Below are positions 23,691 to 32,988 of a stretch of 64,000 nt of DNA, one piece after another (position 1 is the stretch's first letter; every line of letters starts with the position of its first letter). The position numbers were made by a program, and so were the translations under genes. The notes under the pieces were generated by a model. The model ran no database searches, had not been told where the DNA came from, and saw only the letters and a program-made list of their open reading frames with translations. Source of the stretch: Drechmeria coniospora (lineage: Eukaryota > Ascomycota > Sordariomycetes > Hypocreales > Ophiocordycipitaceae); the NCBI RefSeq assembly GCF_001625195.1, contig NC_054389.1:8304520-8368519 (forward strand), written 5' to 3'.

Positions 23691-24614
23691 GTCTTGGCCA
23701 TCGCTTCTTCTGTCGCCAGCCTGGCTCTGCTTCACCGAGGGAAATCCGCTCTTGTCAACCATCACGATGAACATCTGATCCCCCTTTCTGCCTTCCTTGC
23801 CCGCCGATACTACGAAGCTACGAGCATCCATCAGTCCAACGTGCCCGAGCTCACCGACGCGGCGCGCAGAGTTCCTTTCCAGACTCACTCCTACCTTGCA
23901 CAATTCGTCGTCCGCGGCGGCGGAATCGATCCGGCTGGCACCTCCTGGCATCCAGTCCGTGCCTCACCTCCCAACCTCCCAGCTGCCTTTCCATACATAC
24001 TCTTGGGTGACATCAAACATCCGCCGGCTGCAGTCGAGCCCCTTGCTTCCCGGGATCCTTTGCCCCCGTCGCTTCAGAGAGCCTCTCGACCAAGCTCTGC
24101 ACCGAGCCCGCTGCACCACCCGCCGGCAACCCGTCTCGGCCGGCCGCCCCCTCCCCTCTTCCCAAGGGAGCGACAGGCACCACGTCAGACGGAGAGGGTG
24201 CCTACCGCTCCGCGGCCTGGCCAATCGAGCTGTCCCGCTGGCACTGGGGAGCAATCGCCGACTCGAGTCGTCCTCGGCTTGGTAGCATCAGGGCACCCAT
24301 CTTGCCGCCGGCCCGCATCATGGTTGCGTAGCCTTGCCGTCCATCTCGCTTGCCGTTCGACTCTGGCCAGCTGACGGTAGAAAAACCTTGGTTCCCTGGA
24401 GCTTCGTTTGCCGGAGCCATTGTGGGAAGCTAGGTGCACTTGATTCGATCGTCGGCCATCTGCCCGGAGAACCAAGATTCAGCACGCCGAGCCAAGGTTC
24501 CTCGTTCACTAGTCAGATTCGCTCTATGGGCTCGGTTCTCCGTCGCCGACGAACGAGACCATTTCCCGGCGCGGGCCTGCGTCCAGACGATTGCTACACT
24601 TGACCAATTTCATC
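23691..24614 (+). promoter_or_regulatory. Probable promoter and long 5' leader of vosA, with upstream ORFs
   Basis: A pyrimidine-rich 0.9-kb stretch immediately precedes vosA. It holds short upstream frames that begin with true ATGs: a 3-codon one at 23767, a 3-codon one at 24319 and a 25-codon one at 24526-24603 that ends 11 nt before the vosA start. The longer open frames here do not begin with ATG and show no domain. Where transcription starts is unknown, so the upstream ORFs are conditional on a long leader. Confidence 0.45.
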
Positions 24615-25787
24615 ATGGCGGGGAATATCGGGAGCTTCCTCGAGATGCCATTCCTACATCCGGGCCACCACATGTCGACCTTCCAGTACCTTGGCGGCGG
24701 CGAACTGCCTTCGACGGCCGACGACACGCCCGCACCGTCACCGCTTCCTCCTCCTCCGCCGACGCCGCTGCCGCAGCAGCAGTTTAGAACGTACGGCGAC
24801 CCCCAACGGCAGCTGACGCTACGGCAGGCGCCGATGCACGCGCGAGTGGCCATAGGAAAGGAGAAAGGTACGGTCGAACCCTGGCGGCAACGCTCTCCTT
24901 TTCCCGTCGTCGTGCCCGTACCCGATCCGATGACTGACGATGGAACCAGACCGGAAGCCGATCGACCCACCTCCTATCGTGCAGTTGCTGGATACAAGAC
25001 ACGATGGCAGGAGCGGTCTCTACGATAGTAGGTTGACCCCGTGTTTGCGCGCGCGCGCGCGTGCATCCGTGCGTGAGCCGGCGTCTTGCTCACATCTCCA
25101 GGCCCCTACCTGTTCATGACCTCGTCCTTGGTGCCGGAGAACTATGGGGAATCGCCGAGGGAGCAGGAGGTCCCTTCAAACTACCTCGTCGGATCCCTCG
25201 CTTCGTCGGTGCACCGGCTCCGGGATACCGACAACCTCGAGGGCGGCTTCTTCGTCTTCGGCGACCTGTCGGTCAAACGAGAGGGCCGCTTTCGGATACG
25301 CTTCACTCTGTACGAACGAGACCAGAGCAGCTCGTCGCCGAGCTTCCTCTACGTTTCGGAGCTCATCACCAACGTCTTCACCGTATATCCGACGAAGCTG
25401 TTCCCCGGCATGACGGATTCGACCCCCCTGACGCGTACCTTCAGCGACCAAGGCGTCAAGGTACGGCTCCGCAAAGACTCGAGCGGCATGGCGGCGAGGA
25501 AGCGAAGCAGGAACACGTCGGACGCGGCCGACAACTATCTCGAACGGCGTCCGAAACGAGGATCGTACGACGGCGAGATTCCGCGTGAGATGCCCCTCGG
25601 CAACTACACTGTCTCCGACATGGATCACATGAACCCGTTGGGCAGCAGCCACGGCATCGTCGGCTCGCAACCTCCAAACATCAGCTTTACGACCGCAGCA
25701 GACCCCCTTCCGACATCGAGGACGGCCGGGATGGACCTGCAGCTTTCGACGAGCGGTTACTACTTTGCCGGGCCGCACTTCTACTGA
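24615..25787 (+). CDS. vosA: Velvet-family regulator, VosA type
   Basis: Three exons, 24615-24867, 24950-25027 and 25102-25787, give 338 aa. The introns are GTACGG...ACCAG (82 nt) and GTAGGT...TCCAG (74 nt); the second contains an uninterrupted GC-dinucleotide run. VosA is a nuclear velvet-domain DNA-binding protein controlling spore viability, trehalose and asexual development, partly with VelB. The velvet domain starts near residue 66 with LTLRQAPMHARVAIGKEKD and DRKPIDPPPIVQLL. It continues after intron 2 with SPYLFM, DTDNLEGGFFVFGDLSVK and FSDQGVKVRLRKD to about residue 236. This block order, especially the VAIGKEKDRKPIDPPPIVQL core and the SDQGV motif, points to VosA rather than VelB or VeA. 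A basic segment (ARKRSRN, RRPKRG) follows as a likely nuclear signal. The N-terminal 60 residues are Pro-rich and variable. The protein is somewhat shorter than Aspergillus VosA. Confidence 0.92.
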
Positions 25788-26073
25788 ACTCAAACCCATA
25801 GTGGGTGGGCACGCGGATGGATCGGCGCACGAGCCGCACACCAAATCGCGAAGCAACGAATTGAGACAGTAGAAAAATAGAGATGAGCACCGAGACCCAG
25901 AGTTCTTGTTTTTCTTTTCATGTTCATCCTTTTCTTAATTATTTTATAATCGGCTGGAGCGGGGACCAATCGCTGTCTGCCTCCTTCAACGCGACACTGT
26001 TGGTTGGCCATCCGGACAACTGACCTGGGAAGGTTTCCCAACAAGCTCGCCGGTTCCCTCTTCGAATCTTCGT

Positions 26074-26821
26074 TCACGACGCCGAGTCGGAGAAAGGTCG
26101 CAGCATAATGACTACTTTGGCATTCGACGGACCGTTCCACCGGGACAAGTCGGTGACGATGGTGTGGACTGGACGAAAGCCGTGTTTCTCATACAGCGGC
26201 GCTCCCTCCTCGGACGCCTCGAGATAGGTCGGGAGGCCCAAGCGATCGGCCTCGGCAGCTCCCCACCTGAGCAGCATGGAGGCAGCCCCTCGCCTCTGGT
26301 GCTCTGGGTCGGTATGCAGAAGCTTCAAGTCTGCGGCATTGGAGACAAAATTTTGGCGTCAGTTAAACGATGGGAAACAGAAAAGGGGTGAAAGGGGAGA
26401 GGGAGATGCTAAACGAACAGGCATGCGGCTTCCCGGCCATCCTCTTGGTCCACTCGCCACGCATGGAGCCAAAGTAGAGCTCACAGGCGTCGGCGTTCGC
26501 GCCGGGACCCCATGGCGATGGCGCCGGCAGCTCGTCTCGACCGGCGGTCCAGAAGTACCACTTGGAGAAGGCGATGATGCTCGTGTCGGCGTCGGCGTCG
26601 GCATCGACGTGGAGGTCGGTGTCGATGACCTTGGCCCAGCGGCATGCGTCGTCGTCACGGAGGCTGTTGCGTAGGTTGGCCACGCGGACGTCGTCGCCGG
26701 ATGGCGGGCGCGGGCCCGGGAAGAGGGCAGCGCTGACCCGGCTTGGACCGTAGGCCCGACTCTCCATGGCCACGGCGCGGGGGGCGTCGGCAAGGAGCGC
26801 GGGCAAGACATGAAGAGGCAT
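26074..26821 (-). CDS. GNAT-family N-acetyltransferase
   Basis: Two exons, 26821-26419 and 26330-26074, across an 88-nt intron (GTTCGT donor, GCCGCAG acceptor), give 219 aa. GNAT enzymes transfer an acetyl group from acetyl-CoA to an amine. Motif A is visible just after the junction: YLKLLHTDPEHQRRGAASML, with the R-R-G-A-A pyrophosphate-binding loop at about residues 147-151. Motif B follows with YLEASEEGAPLYEKHGF, the usual end of the fold. The N-terminal half has the fungal pattern FSKWYFWT. The donor is not ideal, but the phase fits and the joined protein runs without a break through conserved motif A. The substrate cannot be told from sequence. The gene converges on vosA, with 286 bp between stop codons. 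Confidence 0.88.
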
Positions 26822-28209
26822 GCTGGGATGATGGACGACGAACGATGAAATTGTATCAAACTATCAATGGGAGTACGGGATCAAGATGGAAGGCGACTCC
26901 ATGTACGAAGGAACAAGGAACGTATGAATAGTGAAATGAACCGTGTTCAAGATGGGTGCATCGGTGTTGCAGTTGGTGTCATGGGCAGCTGAGCTTGCTC
27001 AGCTAGGATATTGTGCCGCCTTTTGACCCAAGTTCCTTGTAGTCGTACTCATGACTATGATTACGATTACGGCGATGATGCTTATGGCTGCATCATATGC
27101 TTGTAGGCAACACAGCGTACGCTATTGACTCGAATACATGCATGTGTGCATGAGAATTCGGCTGTACGGTAGAGACATGCCGTGCATGTGTACATGTATG
27201 TGTGCTTGCGCCAGCTTCGGCGAGCCGATTTTGGCAGGTTGTTCGGCGAAGCCGGGGGACCCTGGGCGTGCAGTGGTGATTCGAACTTGGAACGTGGATT
27301 CTCGCGGTACACGGCAGGAGAAGTGGGAGATTAATTTGAACAGTTCTCGTCTAACAGGTCTCGTCCAACAGGAGACGGAGAGTCATGTTAAAGGTGCGAG
27401 CATGAGCATCACGAACTAATGATGGTGTTGAAAAGATATCTATCTGTATTTGTACAGAGTGAGTACTTGTAGTGAAGCAGAAGACTAAGTATACATAAGT
27501 ACACCTGCAGGTATTAATGCCAGTAATACTTTATAATACATAGGTGCCCTGGAATATCGTGGCATTATGGAGTACGGAGTACGCTGAGCACTGTTACTGT
27601 ATGGAGATATGTAAGTACTTAAAGTACTGTACAAGCACTGCAATTGCACAAACTTAAGTATGTGCTCCAGAAGTAAGTGTACTGTAATTAGTACGGAGTA
27701 CAAGTAGTATGTACGGATACAAGTAGTATACTTGTACTGTAAGTATCACAGACGTACCTACAAGTATTACGCTGTATGGGGGAATAGCCGTGCCTGGCAA
27801 ACAAGGCTAAATACCAGCATGACTAAGCGGGACAGTGCGGCGACTTTGGCATTGCTTTCACCGCCTTGTCTGATTGGCAGAGACATGGAGCGGAGCCCGG
27901 CGAAAGTTTCCACCATCGCGACAAGGGAAAAAAGCTGAAGCTGAGCGACTGGCTCGAACTGCATGTTCGTCCGCACATATCTGCTTGGCCACCGATCCAT
28001 CTAATCCACACAACGCCGGGAGAGACGCCGATCGACCAACCGACCGATCAAGCCACCGGCCTACGAATCGATCCGACAGACAGGCCGACCCGACCGCGAC
28101 TCCCCACCGCAGCCTCTCCGTTCGCTTCGCCAGCCAGCCTTCCAAGGGACCATCTCGTCCTTCTCCTCCCCCTCCCCCTTCCCCGTCGACGACGACCCGT
28201 GGAGCAGCG
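26822..28209. other. Divergent intergenic region
   Basis: This 1.4-kb spacer lies between the GNAT gene (minus) and tim17 (plus). A compact GTAC-palindrome group lies at 27440-27770. The final 250 bp before tim17 are C/T- and GA-rich and probably serve as its promoter and leader. No coding sequence was supported. Confidence 0.55.
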
Positions 28210-28734
28210 ATGGATCACGGACGCGACCCCTGCCCTTGGGTCGTCCTCAACGACTTTGGTGGTGCCTTTTGCATGGGTGTACGTTGCCCACCAACCCTCC
28301 CCCGGCCCTCTGCATCGTTGCGTTAACATGAGCACCAGGCCATCGGTGGCACCATCTGGCACGGCATCAAGGGCTTCCGCAACTCGCCCTATGGCGAGCG
28401 CCGCATCGGTGCCATCACGGCCATCAAGATGCGCGCCCCCGTCCTCGGCGGCAACTTTGGTGTCTGGGGCGGTCTTTTTAGCGCCTTCGACTGCAGCGTA
28501 AAGGGCATAAGGCAGAAGGAAGACCCGTACAACGCCATCATCGCCGGCTTCTTCACCGGTGGCTCCCTCGCCATCCGTGGCGGCTACAAGTCGGCCCGCA
28601 ACGGCGCCATCGGCTGCGCCGTCCTGCTCGCCGTCATCGAGGGCGTCGGCATCGGCTTCTCCAAGATGCTCGCCGGCAGCACCAAGCTCGAGGTCCCCCA
28701 GATGCCACAGTCTGCCGAGCAGGCCGTGCTGTAG
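28210..28734 (+). CDS. tim17: Mitochondrial inner-membrane import translocase subunit Tim17
   Basis: Two exons, 28210-28278 and 28339-28734, across a 60-nt intron (GTACGT donor, GTTAAC branch point, ACCAG acceptor), give 154 aa, the usual Tim17 length. Tim17 is a core subunit of the TIM23 complex that moves presequence proteins across the inner membrane. The start [23 protein letters not shown] is typical. The glycine-rich helices of the Tim17/22/23 family follow: [40 protein letters not shown], and [14 protein letters not shown]. The Cys at residue 8 and the Cys in helix 2-3 correspond to conserved family positions. The first 23 residues are separated by the intron within helix 1. This is one of the safest calls in the window. 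Confidence 0.97.
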
Positions 28735-29645
28735 ACCAGGCTTCACCAGATACCCACCGCACATCACTCGAATCGAAGAAACGGACGGGCGGCCACGACG
28801 CAGCCTAGAGAAGGGATTTCCGCGTATCCCCTGGCGACGCCGACGGGATCGCCTGCCACCCTTCACAAGATCTTGACACTTTATTCTCCACTCATGTGCG
28901 GGCACGTTGCCGTGTTGAAAAATTGCTCGCCATTGTGCGGCCAGAATCCAGACCTCGAGCGTCCAAGCCGGCGTCGGAGACTCACATATGAACTTCAATC
29001 AACACTGGACCAGGGCGGGAGAGAGGAGTGCGTTTGAAACGGACGCCTCACGGATTTCTCACCGACAGGGGTGAATAATCTCGCATAGTACCGGCGTTTT
29101 CTGTACACTACAATAGAACAGGGGGGGTTGGGGGGTTGGGGGGTTGGGAAAGGGTGATGGATGGTGATGAAGACCTGACAGCCCTGGCCAAGAGCCGATG
29201 GGCAGGGCGTGTATGTGAGGGGAGCACAGTTGATTTAGCAGCACGCGGGACATGGTGTATTACTTGGCAGGGATTGAAAATAGACGACGATCGATGCAAG
29301 CCTTGCTTCAAGATGTAGGAGAATGCAATACATGATATGGAGAGATGAGCCTCGGCGCCGTTGTGGAGTCGTTCGGGGAGACGTTCTTTGAGTGGCGAGG
29401 CCCGAAGCTGGTGGCCGAAAGCGGGGCCGTGACTATTAATAATGGTGGTGGCCTCGGCCCTGGTACGACTTGAACCATGGCCTCCTCTCGAGTCTACAGT
29501 AGAAACGTGCCTTTTCGTTTGTGCCTATATCGCCTTCCCATCCAACCTAACAAGTCGGTCATGAATTCATCTTTACGCCGAACCACAGGAATATGACCCA
29601 ACCATGCAGTCCGCTGTACTAATTCTGCATCGTATCAGCCGCCTG
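28735..29645. other. Convergent intergenic region with G-quadruplex motif
   Basis: This 0.9-kb spacer lies between the stop codons of tim17 (plus) and the bZIP gene (minus). It contains the G-run array at 29121-29148 and no supported coding sequence. Confidence 0.6.
29121..29148 (+). other. G-quadruplex-forming motif
   Basis: Four G runs of 7, 6, 6 and 3 are separated by TT loops. This satisfies the canonical G3+N1-7 rule on the plus strand. It lies about 390 bp past the tim17 stop codon and about 500 bp past the bZIP stop codon, in a convergent 3' region. Confidence 0.85.
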
Positions 29646-31359
29646 TCACAGATCATCACAATTCGTCCGAGATTGCGTACCATACAACAGGACGCTCACA
29701 TCGATCGACACCTTAACACTGTTCCAGCTTGTCCACGGGCCATGAAGGACAGGGGGGACTGTGAAACCGGCGACGGATCCGTTAGAATGTAGCGTGCCCG
29801 AAACCGAGCATACGCTGCCTGTTGTCGATAGGACATGACCCGGCAAGCCCGGGCCAGTGGACCAGACCTCCCCTACACCTGCGGCTTGATTGTTGATGTT
29901 CCTGTATCCTTGGTCGGCCGACAGGTATTCTGTATTACCCGGCGAACTTGGACCATGCGGGGCTCTGACGGCCGCATCATCGATAAATGGTACGGAACCA
30001 TCAAGCTCGCCAACGCAGATTTCGCCGTTGACGAAGCTGGCCCCAAACGGAATGATGATACCGATGCGGCCCAAGTAGATCTCGATGTCGTCGGCATCAC
30101 AAACGTCGGCCCCGAAACTAGGAAAAATCGTCCGAAGCCGGTGTTGGAGCGTCTGGTCGCAGACACTTTCTTGCCGGGGTCCGAGTCTGAGCCGCTGTAT
30201 GATGGCCTCTCGCGACTCGAAAAAAAGAGAGAAGCCGAATGCCGTGGCATATCGATATGTTGGAGGGTTCGACATCAACATCAGCCGCAAGCCATCTTCG
30301 TACGTAGCGCGTTTATAACCCTGGATGAACGTGCTTTCCTGTGCTGCATGCGAATAGGGAATGGGAAGAGCGGTATAATGATCGATCACCTGCGAACTTT
30401 GCTGCATGGAGTAGTAGCAAGGAAAGCTGGCGTTGTCAACAGTCGGCTGGGTGGCAGCTTCGTAGGGGAACGGCGGTACCATGGATGGTGATAATGACCA
30501 TGGCACGCCGATGCTGCTTCCCTGAAAAGCCTGTTTGGTGTCTTTGTGAGATCGGCACTTTTCTCCAGAGTTGCTGTACATGGCTTTCATTTCCAAGTCA
30601 AAAGGCTGCTCCTCGGCATCGGATGGTTGGACTGCATTGTTGCCATGGTCGCTGTCATTGCCTGCCGTAGCTAACAGGAACTTGGCAGCAAGGGAGTCCA
30701 GACGATATGCTATATGGGGTGCGGCATCAAGCACATGGTCGTTCAGCATAAGTTGATGGATGGCTTGAAATTCTTGACTCATGCTTGCCATTGATTTCTC
30801 CAGTTTCTTGGCTTCGTTTTCAAGAGTCGTCATGGCTGTCTCCTGACGTTGACGGTACGCTCGCTGGGCGAGACGAATTTGTGTCCGTCGGCGCTGCAGC
30901 AGTCAGGGAATGACGCATTTCAAATAATGGAGCATAATTAGCTGGCAGACTCACGTCAGCAACTGCCTCGTCCGGGCCGTGTAGCCGCGGTCGACCCCTT
31001 CCACGCTTTTGTCCCAGGTCAGCCTCATTGGCCTCATCGTCTTCTGCTACATCAGGCCGGCCAACTGATTTGGGGAACATGACATGAATAAATGGAGCTG
31101 GCCTGGTATTTTCAGAACCCTTCCCCATCTGAATAGTATTTCTGGATGCTGTAATTAGAAATGATGCGTTTTCGTCAGCTTGCAGAGAATACTTGATTTT
31201 GTCCCCGTCAACCGGTAGCAGGGGCGGCTCTTGGTCAGTTCGATGGCCTAGGGGGTAAGGGGTGATGTGCCCGGCATCCAGATGGTTCTCACTGTCTCCG
31301 TGTCGACGAGATGGTTGTCCTCGTGAGGCGCGGGTCGGGGGTGTAAATATGGCCGTCAT
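29646..31359 (-). CDS. bZIP transcription factor
   Basis: Two exons, 31359-30955 and 30893-29646, across a 61-nt intron (GTGAGT...CTGCAG), give 550 aa. The intron falls exactly at the start of the basic region: GRGRPRLHGPDEAVAD joins RRRTQIRLAQRAYRQRQET, followed by a leucine-zipper-like heptad segment (LENEAKKLEKSMASMSQEFQAIHQLML). The RGRPRL motif just before the basic region is an AT-hook-like element common in this fungal subfamily. In the basic region, the Asn of the usual N-R-x-A-Q-R-A-F-R core is Ile (I-R-L-A-Q-R-A-Y-R), as in a known group of Pezizomycotina bZIPs. The remainder is unclassified. I chose the ATG at 31359 because the frame upstream opens only from a non-ATG codon and looks non-coding; an additional 5' exon cannot be excluded. 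Target genes are unknown. Confidence 0.85.
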
Positions 31360-32988
31360 GACCTCGTACCACCAGCCAGTCTGTGAATAGGGAAGACAGT
31401 TATGTTGTTGCCAAGTTATGCGGACGTCACCGATGGCGTAGTGAATGAGTGAACAAGTAGGTGGATGAATGCAGATACTCCCACAGCGAGTACATGTTTT
31501 TTTGGTGCAAGTGACTGGGATAAGTGCACATGGATACATGCATACGCAACGCACCTTTCCTTCCGTCAACTATCCTATTCAACCGCTAGGGCATCTTCAC
31601 TGAAAGCTAGAAAATAGCCCAGACTTCGCCGTTCATACGGGATACATTCGTGAAATGTTACTCCGGTAGAAGTGGAACCCGGAGGGAGAATCCCTTGGAG
31701 CCCCCGATTCTCACAGTGTAAAAGCTTGAACGCCAACTGGCCACAATGTACCGAGAGTCCATAATTCCATCCGTGGAACCTGGTCGACCAGACTGCCTGG
31801 AAATTGCTGAAAGGGACAGACTCGTCGATGTGATGGATCCCGGGTGCTAGCCTGTCGTGGCAGCCGTATAGAAGCAACGGCTGGTGCAGGAAAGTCATGG
31901 AGTCATGATTTGTGGACTAGACGTTTGGAATCTTGCTGGCATATACGTCGTTGCTTATGCAGTACCGCGCACATATATTTGTCGACTCCATGCGGCCTTT
32001 TGCGAGGAGGTGCTCCTTTGCGTTTTGGGAAAGAGAAGATATGAAAAAGTCTCAGCCCACCATCTGATTCCTCGAATGTCTAGACTTATTCGACTCCTTC
32101 CTCCTGGGCACCAGGCTTCAACAAACGAGTCGGGCACTCGACAGACATCCGTGCATGCATGCGCTCGTCTTATGTGGCTCACGACGAAGAATAGAGCCAT
32201 ACGACCCGACCGGAGGTTGTCGCGTAGGGAGGAAGAATCAAGGAGGGAAAGCAGCGTGGCGTCTCGTTGTTGTGTCCGTTGCGTTGCCGCACCCGCTACA
32301 TGCAGTGCAGCGGAGCGTTCGATACCGAGCTGAATGCGTTCAACGCAGCTCAATACATCCGCTTGGCTTCACCAACTATGTGAAAATCAGCTGTATGGGT
32401 CGGCTCTGATACTGGGAATTGCGAGAAGACTCAACGGCAAGGTCAACCACTCGTCTCCCACAAAACGAGCATCGCAGCCTTGCTCCTTGTCCGAGACTTT
32501 AGCGGTGGCATTCAACCACCAAACCGACAACAGACAGCAGCAGTCCAGCGCCGCTGAACCTTCGATTTTCCTCTTGCTTCTTGCCTCTTGTGTCGTGCGT
32601 CGTACGAATATTGGCGTCACACATCACCTGCGAATATGCTTTCGATTGCAAGGTGCGTTCGATGCTTTGTGCTGCATCGATCTATCTCGTGCAATTCTCA
32701 TTAAGCACCCCATTAAGCACCACATTAAATGATCGTCGAGCGTTTCCTATTTAGGCAGTAGTTTGTGTAGGGCAATCTAGCAAGCTCTCGGCCCGTTGAT
32801 GGCATATCGCGGGGAAGGAACGCCTTTCCTAAAAGGGGGACTACCAAGCCTCACCGCTGCGCCTCGTAATATTTCTACATTCTGCCTCGTTCCTGCTTCA
32901 AGGAGCATCGCCTGATTCTCATCCATGTCGCCCCTTTTGATTTTGGCGATAGCATCTCCAACGAAGATTGACTCCTAGAACTTCCAGA
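31360..32988. other. Divergent intergenic region (bZIP / protein kinase)
   Basis: This 1.6-kb region separates divergent genes and must hold both promoters. A 107-codon minus-strand frame at 31575-31898 begins with ATG but has no recognisable domain. It could be leader sequence or an unrecognised 5' exon of the bZIP gene. GTAC palindromes are nearly absent here. Confidence 0.5.

Noticed and set aside
23694..24374. 226-codon frame upstream of vosA
   Set aside because: It does not begin with ATG, is Pro/Arg/Ser-rich and is best explained as pyrimidine-rich leader DNA.
29460..29480. tRNA B-box-like sequence (GGTTCAAGTC on the minus strand)
   Set aside because: The T-arm stem does not pair and no matching A box or acceptor stem could be drawn.
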